Below are positions 10,921 through 22,019 of a DNA stretch of 64,000 bases, one piece after another. The DNA comes from Hyperoodon ampullatus (lineage: Eukaryota > Chordata > Mammalia > Artiodactyla > Ziphiidae). The stretch is from contig OX457062.1 in NCBI GenBank assembly GCA_949752795.1, positions 93,609,777-93,673,776 of the forward strand, in the 5' to 3' direction. Every line of letters begins with the position of its first letter. The stretch's first letter is position 1. The notes beneath the pieces are model-generated. The model was given only the letters and a program-made list of their open reading frames with translations, was not told the DNA's origin and did not search any database. A program made the position numbers and the translations under genes.

Positions 10921-10972
10921 ATTGATATCATTCATTCTCTTGGTAGAGGAAGTTACACAATTGAAAATCTCT

Positions 10973-11797
10973 GCACAAAAACTTGTACACAGGAGTGTGG
11001 GTGAAGGGATAAATGAGGAGGTTGGGATTAACATATACACACTGCTATATATAAAATAGATAACCAACAGGGACCTCCTGTATAGCACAGAGAACTATAC
11101 TCATTAGTTTGTAATAACCTAAAAGGGAAAGAGCCTGAAAAAGAATGTATATATATATAACAGAATCGCTATGCTGTAGGCTTGAAACTAACACTATATT
11201 GTAAATCAGCTATACTTCAAATTAAAAACATAAAAATATGTCCTAAAAATAAAGTTACTCTGTCTAAATAATTAAAAAAAAACTTGTATACAAATGTTCC
11301 AAGCAGCATTATTCATAATAGCCAAAAAGTGGGAAAACCCAAATGTCCATCTACTGATGAGTGGATGAACAAAAATGTAGTATATCTATACAATGGAATA
11401 TTACTCAAAAATAAAATGGAATAAAGTACTGATGTATGCCACAGCATGGATGAACCCTGAAAACATTATGCTCAGTTGAAGAAGCCAGACGCAAAAGATC
11501 CTGTGTTGAAAGATACCATTTATATGAAATGTCCAGAATAGGCAAACAGAGACAGAAAGCAGATTAGCTGTGGCCCAGTGGCAGTGGTGGTGGTGAGTGA
11601 GGAAGTTGGAGAGAAATGGAGAGTGACCACTAATGCACATAGTGTTTTCTGGGGGATGACAGAAATGTCCTAAAATTGATCATGGAGATGGTTGCACAAC
11701 TCTGTGAATATACGAAAAAACGCTGAATTGTATACTTTAAATGGGTGAATTGTGCGGTATATGAATTATATATCAATAAAGCTGCTACAAAAATAAA
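10973..11797 (+). repeat. Old L1 3' end, split by a younger L1
   Basis: The old L1 resumes at 11291 with 'aaatgttccaagcagcattattcataatagcc' and ends at 'atatatcaataaagctgctac'. Its small left part ('gcacaaaaacttgtacac') lies at 10974-10990. The phrase order matches the end of ORF2 and the 3' UTR of older mammalian L1 families. Confidence 0.8.
10991..11277 (+). mobile_element. Younger truncated L1 3' end nested in older L1
   Basis: It has the cetartiodactyl L1 3' UTR ('ataaaatagataaccaacaggg', 'gtatagcacagagaactatac') ending in an A-rich tail. Target-site duplications are aaaaacttgtacac at 10977-10990 and aaaaacttgtatac at 11278-11291 (13 of 14 identical), cut into the older L1. Confidence 0.85.
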
Positions 11798-11799
11798 GA

Positions 11800-12698
11800 T
11801 CAAGCTTATCTTGCAGAGGTTGAAGCCGCAGAAGAGCAACACAGAGAATCAAACCGAATAGATTCCACTGACATGTGGCCCTTGAATCTCTGTGGCTGAT
11901 ATGGACAGAGACCCAGTTTCTACGCCATCTTTTCTGTATAAGGTTCCCATATCTGCTGTGACCCATTTTCCAAACCAAAACCAGGACACAGAATATGACA
12001 AAGCACTTTTTTTCTGATTTGTGGATTTATTTATAGGCATAGCCTTCCTGAACAATAGAAATTAGATTTCATTTACACGGGTTGGCCATACATGGGGCCA
12101 CAGAGGTGCATCCCAAGAACTAGGCAATAAAGTAGGCTTCTGTGAGTTAAGTAGCAAAGTCCATGCACACCTAATCGGATTAGCCCCCTGAGGGAATGGA
12201 CAAAGGACCGGTAAATGTATGACTGAAGAGCCCAGAGACACCTAAAATTCCTACCCAGGTCACCAGAATGAGATTATTACTTAGGAAGCAGAAATGTGAA
12301 CAATTATACTGTGCTGTCCCAGGAAAGGAAGACTTTGGGAATAGAAGGAAAGTGGGGCAGCCCAGAGAAGCGATTCTCAACTGGTGTTCCTTGGAGGGCC
12401 CCTGGGTTCCTGGGTTCCAAGAAGCAGAGGGGAAGGCTGAAGGGAGATCTCTAGCCCCACACCAATTTCAACCAGCACAACTCCACATCCATCCGTTTTA
12501 GATATCGGAGTTCTCCAAAAGACATGTTGTGGGAAAAAAAAGTTTCACTGTTAAAAATATAATAGAAACCATTAGCCCAGCCCTGGAGCATGGAAAAGAG
12601 ACATCTAAAGTGTCGGGAATTGGCAGTGCCATCCTGCACGAGTCACAGGAGAGAGGCCCCGGGTCCATGGGATACTAGCCTCATGTTAATAGGTACAC
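11800..12698. other. Unique GRIK4 intron sequence
   Basis: No exon was recognised. A 'gcgattctcaactgg' string near 12370 recalls a hAT terminal repeat, but no matching second end was seen. Confidence 0.45.
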
Positions 12699-12699
12699 A

Positions 12700-12930
12700 T
12701 TTATCCAGTGACAACGTCAGGGTAAGTCCTAGTGGACTTACCTAGTCTCACTTACTGTCTGTGACAACTCTGTGAGATAAGGGTGTTATCTGTGTCATCC
12801 TCACTTGGAGATGAGAAAACAGAGTTCACAGAGGTCAAGTGACCCGCCCTCGTTCACAGGGCTGGTGAGTGTAGAGGAGGGAGGGGATCCCAGGTCAGTT
12901 TCATGTGGACCCTGCATCCTTAACCACAGG
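12700..12930 (-). repeat. MIR SINE
   Basis: Reverse MIR with 'gacaactctgtgagataag', 'cttggagatgagaaaacag' and 'agaggtcaagtgacccgcc'. Confidence 0.7.
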
Positions 12931-13009
12931 TCATATTCCTTCTAATGAAATTCATCTTCCCAGGGGTTTGCTGCCGAGAAGGGAGTAGGCTAGGTAGGTG
13001 TGTCTTAGG

Positions 13010-13267
13010 CAGCTCACCCTGCTATAAGAAAACACCATAGAGTGGGTGGTATTTATTTCTCACGGTTATGGAGGCTGGGGAGTAAGAGATCAGGGTGCCA
13101 GCATAATTGGGTTCCAGGGAGGTCCTGCCTCCTGGTTTGCAGATGGCTGTCTTCTCCCGATGTCCTCACACGGCAGAGAGAGGGAGATCAAGCTCTCTGG
13201 TCACTCGGAAAAGGGCACTGGGGTCCCACCTTCAGGACCTCCCCTAAACTCAATCACCTCCCAAAGT
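13010..13267 (-). repeat. MLT1 LTR (ERVL-MaLR), truncated
   Basis: This is the inverted MLT1-type LTR: 'ctgctataagaaaacaccatag', 'tttatttctcacggttatggaggctgg' and 'agatggctgtcttctcccgatgtcctc'. It breaks off where an L1 3' end begins. Confidence 0.75.
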
Positions 13268-13490
13268 GGGGAGGGATAAATGGGAAGTTTGGTATTAGCA
13301 GATACAAATGACTTTCTATAAAATAGATAAACTACAAGGTCCTACTGTATGTATAGCACGATGAACTATATTCACTATCTTGTAATAAACCATAATGGAA
13401 ATAAATATATATAAAACGGAATCACTTTGCTGTACACCAGAAATTAACACAACATTGTAAACCAACTATACTTCAATTAAAAAAAAATGG
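13268..13490 (+). mobile_element. Truncated L1 3' end
   Basis: It has a cetartiodactyl L1 3' UTR with 'tataaaatagataaactacaagg', 'tgctgtacaccagaaattaac' and a poly-A tail at about 13480-13488. Confidence 0.85.
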
Positions 13491-13495
13491 TGTGT

Positions 13496-13838
13496 GCTAT
13501 GGACTGAATTATGTCCCCCCCAAATTCCTTTGTTAAATCTCTAATGTGTGCATTTAGAGAGACAGGATCTTTAAGAGGTAATAAAGGTTAAATGAGGTTA
13601 TAAGTGCTGGGTTCTGATAACTTGGAATTGGCGTCCTTAGAAGAAGAGACAACAGAGAAGGTTCCCTCCCACTTTCTTCCACCCCCAAGGCAGGAAGCAG
13701 GCTGTCACTAGGAACTGACCCTGCAGCACAATGACAGCAGACTTTTAGCCTCCAGAACTTGAGAAATAAAGGCCCCTTGTTGAAGCCACCCAGCCTGTGG
13801 TATTTTATTATGACAGCTCAAGCTGACAAAGACAGTGT
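13496..13838 (+). repeat. MLT1 LTR (ERVL-MaLR)
   Basis: It starts 'tgtgctatggactgaattatg' with 'tccccccc', continues with 'aggttaaatgaggttataag' and 'gcctccagaacttgagaaataaa', and ends 'agctgacaaagacag'. This is the forward order of an MLT1 LTR, nearly complete. It is opposite in orientation to the copy at 13010-13267. Confidence 0.85.
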
Positions 13839-13839
13839 G

Positions 13840-15210
13840 CTAATTAATATAAACCCTCACATGCAGGACACCAGCCAGCCATGTGACACCACACAATAAA
13901 CTCACAGAGCGTCACCAGACACACTTTGAGACAGAGGGATCATGGCCGGGGGTGAGGAGAGGGGACGGCAGGGAAGAGAGAATGTGGGAATGATACACTA
14001 AGGGGCACACAAGGTCCCCTCGGTGCTCAGCACTCAGGACTCTGCCTTTAGAGGTACCTGGCAGGTGCTCACCAACCCACCAAGATTCACAGTCCCGCCC
14101 TCCCTCCCTTCCCAGCCCCCATGCCATTCTGGGCACCACTTTCTCATTAGGTTTTAGACAATAATTAATTTCTGGCTGGGAACAGCCTCAACTGGGTGGT
14201 TGGCTGGCATCAAGCATACTGGGATCAGAATAATTAGGATGACAACAGGAGCCAGATTCCAGGGCTGGGCAGCAAGGATGAGGTACAGGCTCAGGCCTTC
14301 TAGGGACATCAGAGGGACATGTCCTCAGCAGGCATTACCGAGCAGCATCCCTGCTGTCCCGCTCTCACCTGCGGGGCCCCGGGGGTGAAGGAGAGCAGCT
14401 GGCACAGGACTGAACGTGTAGCCGCTGCTCCTAACCTTCATCCCCAGGCCTGGCTGTCGGGCTGGGCCAGGATGCTGAGTCCCCAGCCGCTGCCTAAGGA
14501 GGAGCCACGTCATCTGGCACATCCTCCACCCCTGCAGACAAGTCAACCTGCAGCCACAGCGAGGCTGATCGGGGCTGGGGGTGACCTGGCTCTGCAGCAA
14601 AGGCCAGGCTGAGACGGGGAGATGAGTTTAGGGACCAGGGTCTACCCCCTTTCCAGCCATGGGGACTCTGCAATGACTCTTCAAACCCACATGGACTCAT
14701 GACTCCTTCCCGCCCAGGGAGCCACGAGCCCTCACATTTCCCTTGGCTTTTCTCCCCATGAGCCAAGTGCTTTACCCTCTGCTGGGACGTCTCTGAGTTC
14801 TAAGGCTCGTGCCAAAGAAAGGGCGGCCTGTTGACTCTGCCCACCTCCACCCAAGTGTCCCTCCATGTTCTGGGCCCATGCCTATGTCTACTCTGGAGAG
14901 GACGCCTCCCCCAGGGCTGGCAGGCTGGGGCTGCCCACTGGGGTGCTTTCTTAATCACCCCTAGTGGTCGTGGCCATGACCACCCAGGGGAGGATGTGTG
15001 ATCACTGACCCGCTCAGACCCCTGAAGCCTCCCCATGGTCTGAAGGGTTGGTCCCAATCGGGCCTCCAGGATGGCATCAGGCCCTCCACACCTTTCTACC
15101 CGTGGCACACCTTCCATCCCTCTAGGGACAGCGCCTCTGAACTAGGACCTGGGTTGACGGGTTATGTTCCCTCTTCCATGCCTCTACGGACACTGGCCCT
15201 GCCTCTTATT
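13840..15210. other. Unique, GC-rich GRIK4 intron
   Basis: There are many overlapping open frames because the sequence is GC-rich, but none has a recognisable protein. CpG frequency looks low, so it does not resemble a CpG island. Confidence 0.5.
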
Positions 15211-15214
15211 CTCC

Positions 15215-15655
15215 CTCTCCCTACAAGGCCCACCTCAGACCACCTCTTCCAAGAAGTCTCCCCTGACTCCCCAGGCCAGTGCTCTCCTTGGATTTCCACG
15301 CACTGCCTTGGAGGGGTATTTACCTTTCCATTTCTATGTGAGTTTCCTCATCTAGCTTGTACCTTAAAAGCCCAGAGCGATCCCTCCTTCCTTTGAAACT
15401 CCCCAGATTCCCCGTCCCACATCAATTCCCCCTTCTTAGAACACTCACAGAAACTTCTCTGTACTTGTCCTCAGACACTAACCACTTCTGACTTTCTATT
15501 ATTTATTATGCCTATTTGTCCATCTTCTCTCCCCTAGACAGCTGGCTCCCTGAGGGTGAGGGCCGTGCCTTATTCATCTCTGCAACTGTGCAATCCCAGA
15601 TACATACACACTGAGCCCTTAATGAATGGTATTGAGTGAATAAATAATGTAAGGC
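15215..15655 (+). repeat. L2 LINE 3' region
   Basis: 'cttccaagaagtctcccctgac', later 'ctggctccctgagggtgagggccg', and an end 'gaatggtattgagtgaataaat' follow L2 order. Confidence 0.7.
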
Positions 15656-16335
15656 CCCTGTATTCTCATGCCCTACAGCCAGGAGCAGACACTGTGCCTG
15701 GTGCAGTAGGCATTAGACTAGGCGTGGACTGGGGGCAGCTCCTATGCCCAGGCCTGCAGGGCAGAGGACCCGTGCAGACCCCTCCTTCCCAGGTTTGGGG
15801 GCTTTCCTGCTCTCTGCTCACCTGTGTCCATCAGAATGGGGCTTGCCTTCCCTCCACAAATTTCTCAGCAGCCCACAAGTGACCCCTCAGATGGAAAATC
15901 AGCCTCCTTAATCTCTTGGTCCTTCCAGAGTCTCGCTGCTGAAGATTTCGAAGCACTTCGATAACTCTTACCTCTTTAAGGGCAGGAATAAAGAGGTTTT
16001 ACTGGAGAGTCTTTATAGGCAGTATCTATAACGCGCCTACAGCTGTTAGAGCCCTGTGCTCACAAGAAGAGGCGATGTGAGCCTCCAGGGAATCAGCTGG
16101 CTTTGCTCCCAAGCCAAGCCCCGGGCTGCTTGCTCCCTGGGGCCCCAGCCCCTCACCATCACTCATCGGGCATCTCACTCACCTGTGTCCTCCCAGTGTC
16201 CCTCGTTTCACCCCTGTTGGTCCCAGTCACCTTGCTGGAGGCAACCGCACCACGGTGCAGGCTGCTCCCACGGCAAACTCACACCCTCCCCCTCACCTGG
16301 GGGGCAACATGCATCATATCCTTGTCCTCTGACAT
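15656..16335. other. Unique GRIK4 intron sequence
   Basis: No feature is recognised in this stretch. Confidence 0.45.
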
Positions 16336-16336
16336 T

Positions 16337-16740
16337 ACAGAGTATCTGTTTGCTGGGGCTGCCATAACAAAGCACCATGGATGGGGTGGCTTAAACAACA
16401 GAAATGGATTTCCTCCCAGTTCTGGAGGCTAAAGGTTCAAGATCAAGGTGTCGGCAGGTTTGGTTTTATTCTGAGGCCTCTCTCCTTGGCTTGCAGATGG
16501 CCGTCTTCTCCTGGTGTCTTCACAAGGTCTTTCCACTGTGCGTGTCTGTGTCCTAATCTCCTCTGCTTAGAAAGACATCGGTCATGCTCGCTTATGGCCC
16601 ACTCATATGACCTCACTTTAACTTAATTACCTCTTTAGAGACCCTACTTCTAAATACAGTCACATCCTGAGGTCCTGGGTGTTGGGATGCTAACAGATGA
16701 ATCTGGGTGGGGAGGGACGGTGTACAGTTCAGGCCACGCC
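16337..16740 (-). repeat. MLT1 LTR (ERVL-MaLR)
   Basis: Inverted MLT1: 'ggggctgccataacaaagcacc', 'gtggcttaaacaacagaaatgg', 'agttctggaggctaaaggttcaagatcaaggtg' and 'gcagatggccgtcttctcc'. It is nearly full length. Confidence 0.85.
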
Positions 16741-17260
16741 ATGGACCTTCACCTCTAGCCACTGCCCACTCTCACCTCCCCATCCTCAGCCCACGGGCTG
16801 GCTACACCGAGGCCACTCTGGGTGAACTGCCTCAGCTTTGTGCCCCGACCCCTTTCCACTGTGCTCAGATGAGGGGGGTCCTGTGAGAGGAGGTCCCCAG
16901 GCCTGGCTCTCTGCCTCACCACGCCTCCCTGCCCTCCTTTATGTTCAGTGTCTGTCCCAGACCCACTCATTCCCCTCCACTAAAACATGGCCAGAGCCCT
17001 CCCCTCCCATCGGGAGCCTCCACTGACCACACGGACCAAGCATGTCCCTCCGGCCCTCCCTTTACCCCACCTGCAACTCGGGTCAGGCTTCTCCAGTGAG
17101 GGATCAACGTTTTCTAACTCTACCTCATCCCACCCTGGACTCTCCCTCTGTCCCCACCACCCACTCAAACTGTACACACAAGGCAAATAACCTTCAATAG
17201 CCCATTTTTGCAAAACTGGTGGACACGTTTGATTCCTTGTCTTATTACATCCCGAGCTGG
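16741..17260. other. Unique GRIK4 intron sequence
   Basis: A C/T-rich stretch without a recognised feature. Confidence 0.45.
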
Positions 17261-17264
17261 CATG

Positions 17265-17445
17265 ACTGTTTTTATCTGCCACGTGCTGTTCAAAGGACAT
17301 CGTGTGTATCACCTCATTTAATCCTCACACAACCCTACAGCTTACTGTCCCATTTTATAGGTGAGAACACTGAGAAAGAGTTAAGCAACTTGCCCAAGAT
17401 CACCCAGCTCTTAACGGCAGCCTTGGTCCAGCCCATGAGCCACTA
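17265..17445 (-). repeat. MIR SINE
   Basis: Reverse MIR: 'atcacctcatttaatcctcac', 'cccattttataggtgagaacac' and 'aacttgcccaagatcacccag'. Confidence 0.8.
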
Positions 17446-17894
17446 GACCACGTCATCAGGTCACCTCCCGGGTTCTCTTTGCAGCTGAGGGTCCCCGGTG
17501 CTCTTTTGTGCCCGGGACCCTCAGCTTCTGTGGCTTCCATGGCACGACACCCCTGGGACTTTCCTCCTACTTCTCTGCCCATTCTCTCAAGGTACACTTC
17601 TCCTGCCTGACCTTTAAATACCGGGGAACCCCAAGGGGCTATGCAGAGCCCTCTTCTCACCTCACTCCCAGGGGCTTCCTAAATGATCTCGCTCACAGCC
17701 ACCTCCATGGGGGTACTTGACTTATGTCCGTCCACCTGCCTGATGATCCCCCATGCAAATGTCTGACGAGGATCCCAAATTTAGTAAAACCCTGACTAAA
17801 CCCACCCTCTTCTCTCCTGTATTCGCCCTGTTATATCCCTGAGTTTAGTTAACAGCAGCACCAGCTACCCAGGCAGCATGGCCTCACCCCAATT

Positions 17895-18361
17895 CCTCAC
17901 CTCCTGGTTGCTTCTGATTTTCCCTCCTCAAGATTTCTCAAATCACTCCTTTCTCTCTGGTCTCAACACTGCTGTTCTAGTTCAGTCCTTTCATTTCAGC
18001 GATTTCACTGCGACCTCATAACTCTCACTTTTTACTTTTTGTTTTTAATGTTTTGATTTTTATTTATTTGTTTTAATTGAAGTACAGTTGTTTTGCAGTG
18101 TTGTGTCACCAGAGTTTTAACCACCACCCAGCACTCCACAATCACTCCCACACAGAGCTGCCAGAGTGATCCCTTTAAGGTACAAACCCTTGCTTTTAGC
18201 TTCCAATCTCCAAACAAATGAATTACTTGATATGGCAGACAAGAGCTGGCTCTAGCTTTTGAACCTTATATTCTGCTTCTCTGCTCATCTGTCTCCAGCT
18301 TCTAGAAACACTGAACCACCTAACTCCTATAGTACCATCTAAGGTGCGCACGCGCAAGCGC

Positions 18362-18392
<31 letters not shown>

Positions 18393-18660
18393 GTGCTGCT
18401 GTGTGCCGAATACTTTAGCTCAATCTCCTCCCCCTGCTTCCTCACCTTTGCTCACTCACCACTCCTACTCAGAATGAATCCTCAGCTCAGACCTCCCCTC
18501 CTTCTGGAAGCCTCCTCTGAACACAAAGGTTGATCAAGTGCCCCAACTATGTATATTCATAGAATCCCATGCATCTTATACTCTAATTATCGGTTTAGTC
18601 TTTAACTTTCACTCTTTCATTTTTTCTGTCCCCAGTGCCTGGCGCTTCGCCTGATAACAC
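17895..18660 (+). repeat. L2 LINE with insertions
   Basis: The L2 internal phrases 'acagagctgccagagtgatccctttaa' and 'tctggaagcctcctctgaacac' and a 3' 'cccagtgcctggcgc' appear in order. A short inverted L1 3' tail ('tttaattgaagtacagttg') lies at about 18025-18100 and a CA/CG microsatellite at 18345-18392. Confidence 0.6.
18345..18392. repeat. (CG/CA)n alternating purine-pyrimidine microsatellite
   Basis: It is almost perfectly alternating: gcgcacgcgc, one phase break, then (CA) and (CG) runs ending in (CA)9-10. Confidence 0.85.
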
Positions 18661-18744
18661 TTTATCAGTGTTAGAGCCAAATTTGTTTTGGCTTTTGAGG
18701 AATTTTATGCTGACTTCTATTCTTCCATCAAAATTACTATTCTG

Positions 18745-20003
18745 ACCCACATATATATGGACAACTTACTTTGACAACAAAGGTGCAGTGAAAAAAATGG
18801 GCTTTTCAACAAATGATGTTGCAACAACTAGATAACCATGTGTTTTAAAAAAACTTCAAATCCCGTCTTATGCGATATATGGAATAAACTCTGTCTCACA
18901 CTATATATAAAAATTAATGTAAAATGGATCGTAGACTTAGAATTATAAAACTTCTAGAAGAAAATCTTTGTGACCTTGAGTTAGAAAAAGATTTCTTAGA
19001 TGTGATGACACCAGAAGCAAAACGCATGAAATTAAAAATTGACAAACTGGACTTCATCAAAATTTTAAATGTCTGCTCTTCAAAGACACTGTTAGTAGAA
19101 TGAAAAGATAAGCCACAGACTGGGAGAAAATATTATATGCAAAGCATATATGTGAAAAAGACTTGTATCCAGAATATACAAAGAGCTCTCAAGACTCAAC
19201 AATAAGAAATCAAACAACCTAATTTTTAAAGATGGGCAAAAGATCTGAACAGATGCTTCAACAAAGAGGTTATATAGGCGGCAAGTAATCTGTGAAATAT
19301 GCTCAACAGCATTAATCATTGGGGAAATACAAAGTAAAACCCTAATGGGATATTGTCAGAAACCCATTAGCATAGCTAACACTTAAAAGCTCAACCACAC
19401 CAAGCTGCTGAGGAGGAACTGGACCTCTCATATGCTACTGATGGGGCTGTGAATGGGGTATGACCACTCAGAAAACCATCTGTCAGTTTCTTGAGAAGTT
19501 AAACATACATCTACTGTATAATTCAGCCATTCCACTCCCAGGTATGTATCCAAAAGAAAAGAAAGCATGTGTCTACACAAAAATATGTAGACAAATGTTC
19601 ATAATTACTTGATCCAGAGCAGTCAAAGACTGGAAACAACCATCAACAGGTGAATGAATAAACAAACTGTGGTCTCTCCATACAATGAAATACTACTCAG
19701 CAATAAAATAGAATAAAAGAAGCCAGACAACAAAGATAACATACTGTATGTTTCCATTTTTATATATTTCTAGAAAATACAAACTAATCTGTAGTGCAGA
19801 AAGCAGATCAGTAGTTGCCTGGGGCTGGGACAGGAAGGAGCAGAGTGAGGAATGAAAAGGTGACACCAGGAAACTTTTTGGGTGATGAAAAAATTCTCTA
19901 TCTGGGTTGTGGTAATGGTATTTACAGGTGTATGCACGGCAAAACTTATCAAATTTTACACTTCAAACTGTATGCAGTTTATTGTCTATAAGTTATACCT
20001 CAG
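18745..20003 (+). repeat. Old L1, ORF2 C-terminus and 3' UTR
   Basis: It reads in order 'cttctagaagaaaatctttgtgacc', 'agatttcttagatgtgatgac', 'aaaattgacaaactggac', 'gaaatactactcagcaataaa' and 'tgcctggggctgggacagg'. This is the 3' third of an old mammalian L1 with many stops. It ends where a younger inverted L1 begins. Confidence 0.85.
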
Positions 20004-20004
20004 G

Positions 20005-20545
20005 TTTTTTTTAACATCTTTATTGGAGTATAATTGCTTTACAACGGTGTGTTAGTTTCTGCTTTATAACAAAGTGAATCAGCTATACATATACATACAT
20101 CCCCATATCTCCTCCCTCTTGTGTCTCCCTCCCACCCTCCCTAGCCCACCCCTCTATGTGGTCACAAAGCACAGAGCTGATCTCCCTGTGCTATGCGGCT
20201 GCTTCCCACTAGCTATCTATTTTACGTTTGGTAGTGTATATATGTCCACGCCACTCTCTCACTTTGTCCCAGCTTCCCCTTCCCCCTCCCCATGTCCTCA
20301 ACTCCATTCTCTAGTAGGTCTGTGTCTTTATTCCTGTCCTGTCCCTAGGTTCTTCAGAACCATTTTTCTTTTTAATTCCATATATACGTGTTAGCATATG
20401 GTATTTGTTTTTCTCTTTCTGACTTACTTCACTCTGTATGACAGACTCTAGGTCCATCCACCTCACTACAAACAACTCAATGTTGTTCCTTTTTATGGCT
20501 GAGTAATATTCCATTGTATATATGTGCCACATCTTCTTTGTTACC
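20005..20545 (-). mobile_element. Young truncated L1 3' end, inverted
   Basis: A poly-T start, 'catctttattggagtataattgc' and the complement of the 3' UTR seen at 51784-52050, continuing into the ORF2 end ('ggctgagtaatattccattgtatatatgtgccac'). It is inserted into the 3' end of the older L1. 'ttatacctca' (19994-20003) and 'ttacctca' after the element may be its duplicated target. Confidence 0.9.
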
Positions 20546-20639
20546 TCAATTTTTAAAACATGCTTTTATGAGAAAAACATTACTATTCCTCTGGCTCCTT
20601 CCTACCTTCTCCCTCCCCTCCCCCTCCCCCTCAGCAAAT

Positions 20640-21990
20640 GAAGCATCTTAAACTCTGTGGTCTACACCTACTGCCTCCAATTCCTCTGCATCTTCTCTAT
20701 CCCGAGCCTCCACCACCTCTGGATTCACCCTCAGAAATCACCACGGTTCTCCTTCCTTGGTTTTCAGAGTTTTGAAGCTCTCTGAGGCACCTGTGACTTG
20801 GCGTCATCTTTTGACACCCGTGATATGACACTATTTTGATTTTCATTCTGAGCACCTTCACCCCAACCCCCTTCCCTAGCTCCCTTCCCTTCTATATAAC
20901 CCTAGTTGTCCGTGTTCCCCAGATCTCACACTCTGGATTTAGTCCTCAGTTCATTTTCTCTTCATGTGCACTTTCTCCCCTTGAAGAACTGATTAATTTT
21001 CAACTATCAGCTTTATGCAGATAACCCCAGAATCTCTGTCTCCAAGCTCAGTTTCTCATCTCCACATTAGACTCCTGTTTCTGGCTGCTAAAGGAAAACA
21101 TCCCCTTGGAGATCCTTCCAAACTCCATGTCCCAAATGTAACCCTTTATTTTTCATAGACTGCTGGGGGGTCTCTCTGACTTCCCCATTGCAATTAATAG
21201 CAGCAGTTTCCCACATGCCATCCATGTCAGAGCTGTCTTGCACGGCCCCCATCCTTCAGCCACTCTACCTGCTCAGTCACTAAGGACCCCTAAGGGATTT
21301 GCTTCCCATCCACTGCTTTCTCTGTCCCCACTGCCGCCAGCCCGCCCCTCTCCTGCAATTCCCCTAACCTGTTACCTGCCTCCAGTCTCTCCTGCACTCA
21401 TCCAGCTACTCCACACTGCAGATTCACCTGCCTGGCCCCTACCTCCTGCACAACCTGGTCCCCACTTGCCTTTCCAGGCTCACATTCTACTAAATTCTTT
21501 GACCGCCTAGTTAACACCTAGGCAGTCCTTGCCGTCACTCTGCCCTGTGTCTTTTCTCCGGGTGGTCTCTTCTTCCTGGAAAGCTCTTAGGTTTTCTTTT
21601 CTTTTCTTTTTTTTTTTTTTGCGGTACGCGGGCCTCTCACTGATGTGGCCTCTCCCGTTGCGGAGCACAGGCTCCGGATGTGCAGGCTCAGCGGCCATGG
21701 CTCACGGGCCCAGCCGCTCCGTGGCATGTGGGATCTTCCCGGACCGGGGCACGAACCCGTGTCCCCTGCATCGGCAGGCGGACTCTCAACCACTGTGCCA
21801 CCAGGAAGCCCTCTTAGCTTTTCTTTATCCACATCTAAATCCTACCTAAATGATGCCCCAGTCTCCTGCCCACTCCCACTCTGCCCCTGGCAAGCGCTAG
21901 ACTGCTCTAGCCGGGCTGATTTTGCCCTCTTCAAATCCCCCAAAGCGCTTATTATCTGCATCATTCATCAAGCACGTAATCTGTGCTTTC
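20640..21990 (+). repeat. L2 LINE remnants, split by a CHR-2 SINE
   Basis: Phrases such as 'gatctcacactctggatttagtcctcag', 'tttatgcagataaccccagaatctctgtctccaagc', 'catgtcccaaatgtaaccc' and, after the SINE, 'ttatccacatctaaatcctacctaaatgatg' follow the order of an L2 body. Divergence is high and the limits are approximate. Confidence 0.5.
21600..21810 (-). mobile_element. CHR-2-type tRNA-Glu SINE
   Basis: It has the same structure as 1105-1314, with poly-T at 21600-21620 and the tRNA-like head ending 'ccaccaggaagcc' (one G fewer than usual). Target-site duplications are ctcttaggttttcttt at 21584-21599 and ctcttagcttttcttt at 21811-21826 (15 of 16 identical). It is inserted into L2 sequence. 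Confidence 0.95.
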
Positions 21991-22019
21991 TAACTGATAT
22001 AAGTAATGCATCCATTCAA

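Noticed and set aside
14200..15100. GC-rich block considered as a CpG island or exon
   Set aside because: CpG dinucleotides look sparse and no conserved protein frame is present.
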